This document shows, one piece after another, positions 43,545-51,963 of a DNA stretch of 64,000 nucleotides. Source of the DNA: Novosphingobium clariflavum (lineage in GTDB: Bacteria; Pseudomonadota; Alphaproteobacteria; Sphingomonadales; Sphingomonadaceae); assembly GCF_026420865.1 (NCBI RefSeq), contig NZ_JAPCWC010000003.1, positions 248,001 through 312,000 of the forward strand, given 5' to 3'. The translations under genes were made by a program, and so were the position numbers. Numbering within the stretch: the stretch's first letter is position 1; each line of letters begins with the position of its first letter. A model generated the notes under the pieces. It saw only the letters and a program-made list of their open reading frames with translations. It did no database searches and had not been told where the DNA came from.

Positions 43545-45114
43545 TCTCAAGCTGGCTCTGGCGGCGGGCGCGTTTGCGTCCGTCGCCCCGGCATCCGTCT
43601 TTGCGCAGCAGGCGCCGGTGGCGCGCGAACTGACGGTTCCGGGCAACCCCATCCTCGCCGACGGGGATTACTACTCCACCGATCCCGCGCCTTTCGTGGC
43701 CGACGGCCAGCTCTGGATCCTCGCCGGGCGCGACGAGGCGGCGAGCGACGTCAACGACTTCATCATGCCCGAATGGCAATTGCTGAAGACGGCCGATCCG
43801 GCCTCGGGCAAGTGGACGCATTATCCCGCGATCCTGAAGCCCGAAAACGTCTTCGCATGGGCCGAGCCTGCCCGCGCCTATGCCGGGCAGATCATCCAGG
43901 GACCGGACAAGCGCTACTACCTCTACGCCCCGGTGCTGGAGAAGAACAGCGACGCGAAGGACCGCTTCGCCATTGGCGTGGCGGTGGCGGACAGCCCGCT
44001 CGGCCCCTGGCGCGATGCGCATCCTTCGGGGCCGATCATCTCGCAGAAGGTTCCGGTCGCCAACGATATCCAGAATATCGATCCGACCACGATGATCGAT
44101 GACGATGGCCGGGTCTATATCTACTGGGGCACGTTCGGCCAGATGCGCGGCATGGAGCTCGCGCGCGACATGATCACGCCCAAGGGCCCGGAGCTGGAGA
44201 TGAAGGGGCTCACCGGCTTCTTCGAAGCGCCGTGGATCATGAAGCGCAAGGGCACCTATTACATGCTCTACGCCGGCAACAGGGCAGGTCCCACTTCGGA
44301 CTGCACGCCCGCCGTCTACCACGCCTGCATCGCCTATGGCACCGCGCCTTCGCCGATGGGCCCGTGGACCTATCGCGGTGTCGTGCTGAAGCCGGTGTCC
44401 TCCACTACCTCGCATCCCGGCGCGGTGGAGTTCAAGGGGCAGTGGTATCTCGCCTACCACACGGCGGACGCGAAGGGCGGCGGCCATTTCCGCCGCAGCG
44501 TTGCGCTGGACAAGATGGACTGGGACGACAGCGTTACGCCTGCGCGCATCCTGCCGGTGGTGCCGACCCTGCGCCCGCAGCCGCCGCTGGCGCCCAGCCG
44601 CAACATCGCGCGTTCCGCCTGGGCGACTGCGTCCAACGATCCGGTGCCGGTGCAGTTCTGGATCAAGTCGCTCAACGACGGTGTGGTGAAGGAGGCTCCG
44701 TTGCCGCCCGACATGTGGGGCAGCTGGTCGCCGGACAATCCGCCGAGCCAGTGGATCGAGTATCGCTGGGATCAGCCGGTGACGGTGAATGGATCGCGCA
44801 TCCGTTTCTGGAATGACCAGCCCGCCGGCTCGGGCGTAGGCGTCGCTCCGCCGGCCAAATGGCATCTTGAATACTGGAGCGGCAAGAAGGGCTGGAAGCC
44901 GGTTCCCGGCGCCGGCGCCTATGGCACGGCGACCGACGCCTTCCAGGACGTCACCTTCCCGAAAGTGACGACGCGCTGCCTGCGCGCGGTGATGGAGGCC
45001 TCCGGCGACGGCAAGACCCATGCGGCGCTGGCCGTGCAGGAATGGGAGGTGCTGGCGCCCACGTCGCAGCCGGTCGTCCTGCGCCGGGAGGATAGCAAGC
45101 CGACCTGCCGCTAG
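43534..45114 (+). CDS. GH43-family arabinofuranosidase with C-terminal discoidin-like module
   Basis: A 526-residue secreted protein with a signal peptide cut near ASVFAQQA. The five-bladed propeller of GH43 spans residues 30-330, with the three catalytic carboxylates visible as Asp in YYSTDPAPFVADG, Asp in IDPTTMIDDDGRVYIYWG and Glu in FEAPWIMKRKGTYYMLYA. The last 180 residues (ARSAWATASNDPVPVQFWIKSLNDGV, WIEYRWDQPVTVNGSRIRF) read as an F5/8-type C carbohydrate-binding module. GH43 enzymes act mainly on alpha-L-arabinofuranosides or beta-xylosides. The location beside GH127 suggests the terminal alpha-arabinose of extensin side chains, though arabinan cannot be excluded. The stop lies at the start of a palindromic repeat. 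An in-frame ATG at 43510 is an alternative start. Confidence 0.85.
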   Translation: MRNSLKLALAAGAFASVAPASVFAQQAPVARELTVPGNPILADGDYYSTDPAPFVADGQLWILAGRDEAASDVNDFIMPEWQLLKTADPASGKWTHYPAILKPENVFAWAEPARAYAGQIIQGPDKRYYLYAPVLEKNSDAKDRFAIGVAVADSPLGPWRDAHPSGPIISQKVPVANDIQNIDPTTMIDDDGRVYIYWGTFGQMRGMELARDMITPKGPELEMKGLTGFFEAPWIMKRKGTYYMLYAGNRAGPTSDCTPAVYHACIAYGTAPSPMGPWTYRGVVLKPVSSTTSHPGAVEFKGQWYLAYHTADAKGGGHFRRSVALDKMDWDDSVTPARILPVVPTLRPQPPLAPSRNIARSAWATASNDPVPVQFWIKSLNDGVVKEAPLPPDMWGSWSPDNPPSQWIEYRWDQPVTVNGSRIRFWNDQPAGSGVGVAPPAKWHLEYWSGKKGWKPVPGAGAYGTATDAFQDVTFPKVTTRCLRAVMEASGDGKTHAALAVQEWEVLAPTSQPVVLRREDSKPTCR

Positions 45115-45217
45115 AGCGTTTTCTGATCTGATTGAATCAGATCGGGCTCTCCAGCTTCTTTGTTTTCCGCATTTTTCCGAGTCACTGCGTGTTCCACTCC
45201 GTTCGAAAAACGCTCTA
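45112..45217. repeat. Interspersed CTAGAGCG-type palindromic repeat, copy 2
   Basis: The element starts with TAGAGCGTTTTC on the GH43 stop codon and ends with GAAAAACGCTCTA. Inside are a perfect hairpin GATCTGAT/ATCAGATC and the shared block TTCTTTGTTTTCCGCATTTTT. The outer ends are mutually inverted. It is the same family as 18110-18215, and in both copies the upstream gene's TAG stop is the first triplet of the repeat. Confidence 0.68.
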
Positions 45218-45257
45218 ATCGGCGGTATCTCCGGATTTCACTAATGTGACGCGAATG

Positions 45258-45288
45258 GGGCGCAAGTCATGGGCTTGCGCCCTTTTTT
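45258..45288 (+). terminator. Rho-independent terminator after the GH127-GH43 operon
   Basis: GGGCGCAAG (45258-45266) pairs with CTTGCGCCC (45274-45282) around a 7 nt loop and is followed by TTTTTT. It isolates the operon from the receptor gene downstream. Confidence 0.88.
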
Positions 45289-45380
45289 GCGTTTGCATTC
45301 CATAAGTTTCATCAATTCGGATTACTCAGACAAAAAATCACAAACCCTGTCACAAACGCCTTGACACGTTTTTGTAATCG

Positions 45381-45398
45381 TAGGACGTATACGATATA
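45381..45398. promoter_or_regulatory. Predicted GntR operator, site 4 (TonB receptor 1)
   Basis: TAGGACGTATACGATATA, 52 bp before the receptor start. A TTGACA sits 20 bp upstream of the core (45361-45366), so the operator would overlap the -10 region of a possible promoter. Spacing is longer than ideal for a standard -35/-10 pair. Confidence 0.68.
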
Positions 45399-45449
45399 AA
45401 TATGACATCCGGAGAGACCGGCGTCGGGGATCAGAACAGGGGGTTTTGC

Positions 45450-48182
45450 ATGAATTTCTCAGGTATTTTGATGCTGTCGACGGCTCTGACGTCGGTGATC
45501 GTGATCGGCGTGGCCGCACCGGCATTGGCGCAGGAAAAGGCCAAGACCGACTCCGAATTGTCGGACCAGGCCGAAGCCAAGACCGACATCGTCGTCACCG
45601 GTGTGCGCGGCGCTGTCGTCGCGGCGACGGATACGAAGAAGAAGTCCAAGCAGATCGTGGACTCGGTCGTGGCCGAAGACGCCGGCAAGCTGCCGGACAA
45701 CAATGTCGTTGACGCACTGGCGCGCGTTACCGGCGTGCAGATCGATCGTGCGCGCGGACAGGGCCAAAGCCTGACGATCCGCGGTCTCGCCGAAGTCCAG
45801 ACCACGGTGAACGGCAACAACACCAACCTAGGCGACGGTCGCTCCTTGAACCTCGCGGACATTCCGGCCGAACTGCTCAAGCAGGTTGACGTCTACAAGA
45901 CGCGTACCGCCGATCAGGTCGAAGGCGGCATTGCCGGCACTGTGAACGTCGAACTGCGCCGCCCGTTCGATCTCAAGAAGGGGCTGACGGTCGCAGGCAG
46001 CGTTCGCGGCTCCTACGATGACATTTCGGAAAAGGTCAGCCCTTACGGCAGCCTTCTGCTGGCGGACCGTTTCGACACCGGCATCGGCGAGATCGGTTTC
46101 CTGGTGAACGCCTCGTACACCAAGACCAACTACCGCGAGAACTACATCGAGAGCGAGTCGCCCTTCGAGGTCGATCTCGCCAATGGTTCGCAGGTCGTCA
46201 TTCCCTATCGCGCCTACTACGGCATCGAGCAGGGCAACGTGAAGCGGCCTTCGATCAACGCCGTGCTGCAGTGGCGGGCCAGCGACAAGCTCGATTTCGT
46301 TCTTGAGGGTGGCTACCTGGGATCGCGCGAGAAGCGTTCGGTCGAGCGCCTTTATGTGCAGGACATGCCTTTCGTGGGATCGCTGAGCAACATCGTCCTG
46401 ATGCCGGATGGCCGCACGGTGAAGTCGGCGACGTACAGCAATGCGACAGGGATTCCTGCGGGTATCGACACCCAGTACAACAATTTCCACTCGAACCTGT
46501 ATACGACCAACTTCGAGACGCATTTCAATTCGGGCATCATGCACCTCAATGCCAGTGCTCAGTATAACTGGTCTAATGAGGGAAATTACTTCGTTGAGAC
46601 CATCATTCGTCCCGGCACGCTGACGTCGGCCAACATCGATTTCGCGTCGAATGTCTACAGCAAGGGCGCTCCCTCGATCTCGTTCAACGGCGTCGATCTT
46701 TCCGACATTTCGAAGTATGTCGTCGACCGGTTCCAGGACAACCACGGTGGTTCGAAGAACAAGGAATTCTCCGCCCAGGCTGACCTTACGCTGGACATCA
46801 TGCCCGACGGCCTGCTGCGCAGCCTCCAGGTGGGTGGCCGCTTCAACCGCCGCGTGACGAGCCGCTATTACGGCTATCGTGATGGCTTCCCGCGTGTGAA
46901 CGGTACCTATGCGCCGCTCAGCACGTTCCCGGGCTTCGATTCGGCGTCGCTGGTCGGGCCCGACATCGGCGGTTCTTCGACCGAATGGTATCGCATCCCG
47001 GGTTCGGTTGTGATGTCCAACATCGATGCTATCCGCGAGTATATCCAGCAGTACGATCCGGCCAACGCGACCCGTTTCTCCAGCGTCTATCCGCCGAGCG
47101 ATAACGGTCAGACCTTCAATTCGACCGAACACAACTTCGCGGCCTATATTCAGGGGAACTATGCATTCGACATCGGCTCGATCCAGGTCGATGGTATTGC
47201 CGGCGTGCGGTACACGAATACATGGGGTAAATCAGTCAGCTATAATTACCGTCCCGGCGACGCAACCAATGGCTATCAGGATATCGTTCAGCTTTCGCCG
47301 GGCTTCGGGAACTACTTCGATCTCCTGCCGAGTTTCTCGTCGATCATTCACTTCAACCCCAAGACCCAATTGCGTTTGTCCTACACGACCAACGTCTCGC
47401 GTCCTGGCTTCTATGACATGCGTCCGTTCTACTATGCGGAAACCCGCGGAACATCGCCGGTCGTCTATGCGGGTAACCCGAACCTGAAGGCGCAGCGCGA
47501 GCATTCGTTCGACGCGAGCGCGGAATACTACTTCGGTCGCGGCGGTCAGATCTCGGTCGCCGGGTATTACAAGAAGGCATCAGGCTTCCTGTACTACAGC
47601 CGTGAAGAAGCCTCCGCCAGCGAACTGGCTGGCTACGGTATCGATCTGTCGCAGTATGCTTCGGGTGTCGGATACGTAGAGCAGCTGCGCAACGCGGGCG
47701 ACGGCACGTTCATCGGCATGGAAGGCACGGTCCAGTCGTTCTTCGACTTCCTGCCGGGCATTCTCAAGAACTTCGGCGCCAGCCTCAATGCCAGCCACAT
47801 CTTCAAGGCGCGGATCGAATATCCGTATCCTGAAGACTTCCCGGGCGCATTCGACTCGCCGAACACCTCGAAGTGGACGGCAAACGCGACGCTGTTCTAC
47901 GATACGCCCCAGTTCAGCGCGCGTGTCGCCTACAACTATCGCTCGTCGTACCGCATGGGCATCTGGACAACCAATCCGGAATACTCGCCCTACCAGGGCA
48001 GCACGTCGAAGCTTGATGCGGCGATCAACTACACCCCGGTCGCGTTCATGACGCTCTCGCTCGAGGCTTCCAACATCCTCGGCAACGACGTCTATCGTTA
48101 CCATGGCAGCCAGGAACTCCTGCCGCTCGGCGTCCGCACGCTGGCGCGGACGGTGCAGGGCAGCGTCCGCTTCCGCTTCTGA
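45450..48182 (+). CDS. TonB-dependent receptor, Caulobacter/Xanthomonas type (receptor 1)
   Basis: A 910-residue outer-membrane receptor. The ATG at 45450 has AGGGGG upstream; the signal peptide ends at APALAQEK. The plug domain begins with KSKQIVDSVVAEDAGKLPDNNVVDALARVTGVQI, the hallmark of large receptors of the TIGR01782 group, and the barrel ends in TVQGSVRFRF with terminal Phe. These receptors usually import carbohydrate oligomers. Base composition is slightly lower in GC in the barrel than in the neighbouring genes. An operator lies just upstream, and a strong terminator follows. A likely substrate is arabinosylated or Hyp-containing fragments. Confidence 0.9.
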   Translation: MNFSGILMLSTALTSVIVIGVAAPALAQEKAKTDSELSDQAEAKTDIVVTGVRGAVVAATDTKKKSKQIVDSVVAEDAGKLPDNNVVDALARVTGVQIDRARGQGQSLTIRGLAEVQTTVNGNNTNLGDGRSLNLADIPAELLKQVDVYKTRTADQVEGGIAGTVNVELRRPFDLKKGLTVAGSVRGSYDDISEKVSPYGSLLLADRFDTGIGEIGFLVNASYTKTNYRENYIESESPFEVDLANGSQVVIPYRAYYGIEQGNVKRPSINAVLQWRASDKLDFVLEGGYLGSREKRSVERLYVQDMPFVGSLSNIVLMPDGRTVKSATYSNATGIPAGIDTQYNNFHSNLYTTNFETHFNSGIMHLNASAQYNWSNEGNYFVETIIRPGTLTSANIDFASNVYSKGAPSISFNGVDLSDISKYVVDRFQDNHGGSKNKEFSAQADLTLDIMPDGLLRSLQVGGRFNRRVTSRYYGYRDGFPRVNGTYAPLSTFPGFDSASLVGPDIGGSSTEWYRIPGSVVMSNIDAIREYIQQYDPANATRFSSVYPPSDNGQTFNSTEHNFAAYIQGNYAFDIGSIQVDGIAGVRYTNTWGKSVSYNYRPGDATNGYQDIVQLSPGFGNYFDLLPSFSSIIHFNPKTQLRLSYTTNVSRPGFYDMRPFYYAETRGTSPVVYAGNPNLKAQREHSFDASAEYYFGRGGQISVAGYYKKASGFLYYSREEASASELAGYGIDLSQYASGVGYVEQLRNAGDGTFIGMEGTVQSFFDFLPGILKNFGASLNASHIFKARIEYPYPEDFPGAFDSPNTSKWTANATLFYDTPQFSARVAYNYRSSYRMGIWTTNPEYSPYQGSTSKLDAAINYTPVAFMTLSLEASNILGNDVYRYHGSQELLPLGVRTLARTVQGSVRFRF

Positions 48183-48213
48183 TCGCAGCGGGGAAGGACA
48201 AGCGAAAAGGAAC

Positions 48214-48245
48214 AGGGCTGCACCAGCGATGGTGCAGCCCTTTTC
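48214..48245 (+). terminator. Rho-independent terminator after TonB receptor 1
   Basis: AGGGCTGCACCA pairs perfectly over 12 bp with TGGTGCAGCCCT around GCGA, then TTTT. It sits between the receptor and the two lectin-like genes, so those depend on read-through or a separate promoter. Confidence 0.88.
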
Positions 48246-48263
48246 GCAAAGGCAGGAGGTCAC

Positions 48264-48842
48264 ATGCGTTCTAGGCTTTTTGCGTTCGCGGCCCTGATGG
48301 CCGGGATGCTGGTGTCCCCGGCGGCGACGGCGCGCGATGTCGAGATGCGCGTTGCCGCCACCGCCATGCCCTGGAATCCGGGGATCAATCGCAAGATGGA
48401 TTTCGGGCGGCATGACGGCACGCGTCCGGCCTTGGTTGTCGGTGCATTGCTGCAACAGGGGAGCCGTGTCGATTTCAGTGCATCGGGGCAGACGACGACG
48501 GTAAAGGACGGGCTCGCATTCGGGCCCGACGGGCAGCAGGAGTTCGTAACCGATGCGGCAACCGGCAATTCGGGCACGGCCTTTCCGAGCCGCTACATCG
48601 AAGCCTCCGACTATCCGGTGCATCTCAATGCGCTGATGGGCGCGTTTATCGATGCGGATGGACGGGTGGTGGGAAAACCGTTCGTGATCGGCTCGGGGAC
48701 TTCGCGGCAGGTGCCGGAAGGCGCGCAGGCGATTTCGATGGGGCTGAACGATGACATCTATTCGGACAATGCCGGGCAGATCGTCGTTCAGGTGCACATT
48801 CCCGAAGCAAACGTGACATTGGAACCGGAGGGCGGAAAATGA
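48264..48842 (+). CDS. Secreted LecA (PA-I galactophilic lectin)-like protein 1
   Basis: A 192-residue secreted protein with AGGAGG nine bases before the ATG and a signal peptide (LFAFAALMAGMLVSPAATA). The mature part resembles the PA-I lectin beta-sandwich: the strand VDFSASGQTTTV, FGPDGQQE, NALMGAFIDADGRVVGKPFVIGSG and the calcium-loop-like GLNDDIYSDNAGQIVVQVHI. In LecA the corresponding segment (YNDVPGTYGNNSG) holds the galactose-binding calcium; here the loop is two residues shorter but keeps an Asp and Asn. It overlaps the next gene by 4 bp. The similarity is my own reading, and binding of galactose is untested. Confidence 0.62.
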   Translation: MRSRLFAFAALMAGMLVSPAATARDVEMRVAATAMPWNPGINRKMDFGRHDGTRPALVVGALLQQGSRVDFSASGQTTTVKDGLAFGPDGQQEFVTDAATGNSGTAFPSRYIEASDYPVHLNALMGAFIDADGRVVGKPFVIGSGTSRQVPEGAQAISMGLNDDIYSDNAGQIVVQVHIPEANVTLEPEGGK

Positions 48843-49393
48843 GATTGCTCGGAATGGGTGTCGCCCTTGCGGCGGCGGGGGCGTCGGCGGCCGTGGCGGT
48901 GCCGGCAAGTGCCCGTGACGTTGTGGTGCAGGTGGATGCACGCGCAGGGCCCTGGCTCAACAAGGCCAATCCAAAAATGCGGTACGGCAAAGGGGGCGAG
49001 GTCGCGCCGGTCGTCATCGGCGGCCTGGCGGATGTGTCCGGCGAGACGGTGGAGATATTCGCAGCGCAGGGGGCATCCACGCAAGTCGGCGGCGCCGACG
49101 TTGGCGTGGAGGGGGTTGCCGGCGCGGCTGTTGACGATATGCCGGGTGCGGGGAAGAAATATTACCCCAGCCTCTATGCTCCCAAAGTCCTCTATCCCAC
49201 CAATCGCCATGCGCTTATGGCTGTCTTTGTCGATGCCGACGGCAAATTGGTGGGCCGTCCGTTCGCGGTGGGGCAGGGGGTGAGACTTGCCATTCCCGAT
49301 GGCGCGGCATCGCTTTCGCTGGGGTTCAACGATGTCGAATTTGCCGGCAATGGCGGCGCCATGACGGTCACGGTGGTCGTCCCGGATTCTTGA
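48839..49393 (+). CDS. Secreted LecA-like protein 2 (tandem paralogue)
   Basis: A 184-residue secreted protein with signal ALAAAGASAAVAVPASARD. It shares the same architecture as its neighbour: RDVVVQVDARAGPW near the N-terminus, NRHALMAVFVDADGKLVGRPFAVGQG, then LSLGFNDVEFAGNGGAMTVTVVV. The calcium-loop segment FNDVEFAGNGG keeps one Asp but differs from copy 1, so any ligand preference may differ. Its start overlaps the stop of the first gene (ATGA). It is 97 bp upstream of an operator and 152 bp from the deaminase gene. Secreted galactose lectins would be unusual in a nutrient-uptake locus; an alternative is a general beta-sandwich module binding sugars of the wall. Confidence 0.6.
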   Translation: MRLLGMGVALAAAGASAAVAVPASARDVVVQVDARAGPWLNKANPKMRYGKGGEVAPVVIGGLADVSGETVEIFAAQGASTQVGGADVGVEGVAGAAVDDMPGAGKKYYPSLYAPKVLYPTNRHALMAVFVDADGKLVGRPFAVGQGVRLAIPDGAASLSLGFNDVEFAGNGGAMTVTVVVPDS

Positions 49394-49489
49394 AAGTGAT
49401 TGAGCTTGCCGCTGCCCGTGTTTCGCTCATCGCTGAATGGCGTTTGCGTCACCTGGTGGTGCAAATAACGCAATTGCTGGGTGATTTGT

Positions 49490-49507
49490 AATATCGTATA
49501 CGATATT
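49490..49507. promoter_or_regulatory. Predicted GntR operator, site 5: perfect 18-bp palindrome (hydroxyproline genes)
   Basis: AATATCGTATACGATATT is identical to its own reverse complement. It lies 37 bp before the DHDPS-family gene start and is the best example of the eight sites, so it defines the consensus. Confidence 0.78.
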
Positions 49508-49544
49508 TAGATTAACCAGAAAACTCGCAGGAACGATTCTAGAT

Positions 49545-50459
49545 ATGGCTATTGGTTGGAAGGGCGTGTTCCCGGCTGTCACGACCCAGGTACGTGAAGA
49601 TCTCTCGCTTGACCTCGCTGATACCCAGCGCGTCGTCGACGACCTGATCAACGACGGCGTGACCGGCGTGATCGCGCTGGGCACCGTTGGCGAAAACAAC
49701 TCGCTCGAATTCGACGAGAAGGTCCAGGTCCTCACCGCGATCGTCGAGGCCGTGAACGGCCGCGTTCCGGTCGTCACCGGCGTTTCGGAGTTCGATACCC
49801 GCCGCGCGGTGCGTTACGCCCAGGCGGCCGAGAAGATCGGCGCCGATGGCCTCATGCTGCTGCCGCCGATGGTCTATGTGCCCAAGGCACATGAACTCGT
49901 CGCGCACTTCAAGGGCGTGGCCGACCAGACCGGTCTGCCGATCATGCTCTACAACAACCCGCCGGCCTACCGTACGGTGATCGACAAGGACGTGCTGACC
50001 GCGCTGATCGATGTGAAGAACATCGTCGCGGTCAAGGAATCGGCGCCCGATACCCGCCGCTTCACCGACTTCCGCAACACCTTCGGCGATCGCTACACCC
50101 TGTTCGCGGGTCTCGACGACGTGGCTCTGGAAGGTCTCTACCTCGGCGCGCAGGGCTGGGTTTCGGGCCTCACCAACGCCTTCCCCAAGGAATCGGTCGA
50201 GCTGGTCAAGGCGTTCGAGCGCGGCGACCATGCCAAGGCCATGGAAATCTACCGCTGGTTCATGCCGCTGCTTCACCTCGATGCCGAGCATGACCTCGTG
50301 CAGTCGATCAAGCTGGCCGAGCAGGTCATGGGTCGCGGTTCGGAGCGCGTCCTGCCTCCGCGCTACGTCCTCGAAGGCGAGCGCCGCGCGGAAGTGATCG
50401 CGATGGTCGAGCGCGCCGCCGCCACCCGTCCCGACCTGACGGTCGCGGCAGCAGCATAA
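49545..50459 (+). CDS. DHDPS-family protein, probable delta1-pyrroline-4-hydroxy-2-carboxylate deaminase
   Basis: A 304-residue class-I-aldolase-like barrel. The Schiff-base lysine is Lys164 in IVAVKESAPDTRR, the Tyr136 in MLYNNPP and the GTVGENNSL segment (GTTGE-type) are present. In this family the adjacent 4-hydroxyproline 2-epimerase points to the deaminase that turns delta1-pyrroline-4-hydroxy-2-carboxylate into 2-oxoglutarate semialdehyde. Other DHDPS-family members such as KDG or arabinonate-pathway aldolases/dehydratases are possible, and the arabinose in this locus makes that alternative worth testing. Ten bases separate it from the epimerase, so the two form an operon with an operator just upstream. 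Confidence 0.82.
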   Translation: MAIGWKGVFPAVTTQVREDLSLDLADTQRVVDDLINDGVTGVIALGTVGENNSLEFDEKVQVLTAIVEAVNGRVPVVTGVSEFDTRRAVRYAQAAEKIGADGLMLLPPMVYVPKAHELVAHFKGVADQTGLPIMLYNNPPAYRTVIDKDVLTALIDVKNIVAVKESAPDTRRFTDFRNTFGDRYTLFAGLDDVALEGLYLGAQGWVSGLTNAFPKESVELVKAFERGDHAKAMEIYRWFMPLLHLDAEHDLVQSIKLAEQVMGRGSERVLPPRYVLEGERRAEVIAMVERAAATRPDLTVAAAA

Positions 50460-50469
50460 GGGAGCGTCG

Positions 50470-51468
50470 ATGCGGCACACTTTCTTCTGCATCGACGGCC
50501 ACACAGCCGGTAACCCCGTTCGCCTCGTGGCGGGCGGGGCTCCGCTGTTGAAGGGCGCCTCGATGTCCGAACGCCGGCAGGACTTCCTGTCGCGCTTCGA
50601 CTGGATTCGCACGGGGCTCTGCTTCGAGCCGCGCGGGCATGACATGATGTCGGGCGGTTTCCTCTATCCGCCCTGCGATCCCGCCAACGACATCGGCATC
50701 CTGTTCATCGAGACCAGCGGCTGCCTGCCGATGTGCGGCCATGGCACCATCGGCATGGTCACCTTCGGGCTCGAGCATGGGCTGATCCAGCCGGCGACCC
50801 CGGGCAAGCTGCGCGTCGAGGTTCCGGCGGGCGTGATCGAGATCGCCTACGAGACGAACGGCCCCAAGGTCACTTCGGTGCGCATCACCAATGTCCCTGC
50901 CTATGTTGCCGAGCGCGGCATCACGGTGGACGTGGAAGGCATCGGTCCGCTCTCGATCGACGTGTCCTATGGCGGCAACTACTATGCCATCGTCGAGCCT
51001 CAGGGGAACTACACCGGCCTCGACGATCTCGGCGCCTCGCGCATCGTCGAGCTTTCGGGCCGCATCCGCGAAGCCGTGCGCGCGAAGTACGAGCCGGTTC
51101 ACCCGCTTGATTCGACGATCCGCGGCGTCAGCCACATCCTCTGGGCGGACAAGCCCAAGCACGAGGGGGCCGATGGCCGCAACGCCGTGTTCTACGGCGA
51201 CAAGGCGATCGACCGCAGCCCTTGCGGCACCGGCACTTCGGCGCGCATCGCGCATCTGCACGCCACCGGCCGCCTGAAGGTGGGGGAGCGCTTCGTGCAC
51301 GAAAGCTACATCTGCAGCCGCTTCATCGGCCGCGTCGAGCAGGAAGTGACGCTGGGCGACAAGCTTGCGATCATCCCCTCGATCGAGGGTTCGGCCATCG
51401 CCACCGGCTTCAACACCATCTGGATCGACCGCGAGGACCCGTTCTGGGCCGGTTTCCAGGTGACCTGA
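50470..51468 (+). CDS. 4-hydroxyproline 2-epimerase (proline racemase family)
   Basis: A 332-residue proline-racemase-fold enzyme with AAGGGAG upstream of its ATG. Both catalytic cysteines are present: Cys89 in PMCGHGTIG and Cys252 in RSPCGTGTSAR. Two Cys mark racemases/epimerases, rather than trans-3-hydroxyproline dehydratases, which carry Thr in the second place. IDGHTAGNPVRLV and DRSPCGTGTSA are family hallmarks. It interconverts trans-4-hydroxy-L-proline and cis-4-hydroxy-D-proline, the first step of the hydroxyproline pathway. The assignment to 4-hydroxyproline rather than proline racemase rests on the pathway genes around it. A strong terminator follows. Confidence 0.88.
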   Translation: MRHTFFCIDGHTAGNPVRLVAGGAPLLKGASMSERRQDFLSRFDWIRTGLCFEPRGHDMMSGGFLYPPCDPANDIGILFIETSGCLPMCGHGTIGMVTFGLEHGLIQPATPGKLRVEVPAGVIEIAYETNGPKVTSVRITNVPAYVAERGITVDVEGIGPLSIDVSYGGNYYAIVEPQGNYTGLDDLGASRIVELSGRIREAVRAKYEPVHPLDSTIRGVSHILWADKPKHEGADGRNAVFYGDKAIDRSPCGTGTSARIAHLHATGRLKVGERFVHESYICSRFIGRVEQEVTLGDKLAIIPSIEGSAIATGFNTIWIDREDPFWAGFQVT

Positions 51469-51523
51469 TTACGATACCCACCCGTTCGGCGGGTCTGCAT
51501 TCCCTCTCCGCCGACGAATTCAT

Positions 51524-51558
51524 GCCCCCGCCGGAACCCTCCGGCGGGGGCCTTTTTT
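51524..51558 (+). terminator. Rho-independent terminator after hydroxyproline epimerase
   Basis: GCCCCCGCCGG pairs with CCGGCGGGGGC around AACCCT (11 bp stem), followed by CTTTTTTT. It ends the deaminase-epimerase operon. Confidence 0.92.
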
Positions 51559-51719
51559 TGTCTGCGCAGGTGACGGGCGTGGCGATCCTTCGATTGCACG
51601 GTGCCTGCAGCGGCAATGGTCGCTTCGTCCGGCCGCGGTGTGGCAACGGCGCCATGTCGCGCCCTTCGGGAATTCCAGGTGCCTTGCGTGACAACGGTTC
51701 GAGAGGCCTGTCGTGATTT

Positions 51720-51789
51720 GGGGGCAGGGGGCAGGGGGCAGGGGGCAGGGGGCAGGGGGCAGGGGGCGGGGGGCAGGGGGCAGGGGGCC
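51720..51789. repeat. 10-copy GGGGGCA heptanucleotide tandem repeat
   Basis: Seventy bases made of ten 7 bp units: GGGGGCA, with unit 7 as GGGGGCG and unit 10 as GGGGGCC. It lies in the 495 bp convergent gap between the epimerase operon and TonB receptor 2. Each unit carries a run of five G, so the strand can form stacked G-quadruplexes, and copy number could change by slippage. No promoter or gene is apparent in it. The rest of the gap (51469-51963) holds two terminators and nothing else I can identify. Confidence 0.9.
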
Positions 51790-51870
51790 GGGTCAGGCGA
51801 TGGCGATGGGCCATACCTGCTGCGTTGAGCGGGCTGTCACGCTGTGCATGGCCCGTCAAAGTGACAAGAA

Positions 51871-51907
51871 AAAACCCGCCCGAACCTCGAAAGGCCGGGC
51901 GGGTTTT
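51871..51907. terminator. Bidirectional terminator upstream of TonB receptor 2 3' end
   Basis: AAAACCCGCCC (51871-51881) pairs over 11 bp with GGGCGGGTTTT (51897-51907), loop 15 nt. A- and T-runs on both sides make it usable for both strands; it most plausibly ends the minus-strand receptor gene. Confidence 0.78.
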
Positions 51908-51963
51908 CCGTATCGCGGCGACGGTCCCGAGGATGGGGCGGGAGTCGTCGCCGAAAGGCAGGA

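Noticed and set aside
45361..45395. TTGACA and a TATAC-like element before TonB receptor 1 as a sigma-70 promoter
   Set aside because: The spacing (20 bp or more) is too long for a confident standard promoter, so it is noted only with the operator.
51718..51800. Possible CRISPR array
   Set aside because: The units are 7 bp with no spacers and no cas genes; it is a simple tandem repeat.
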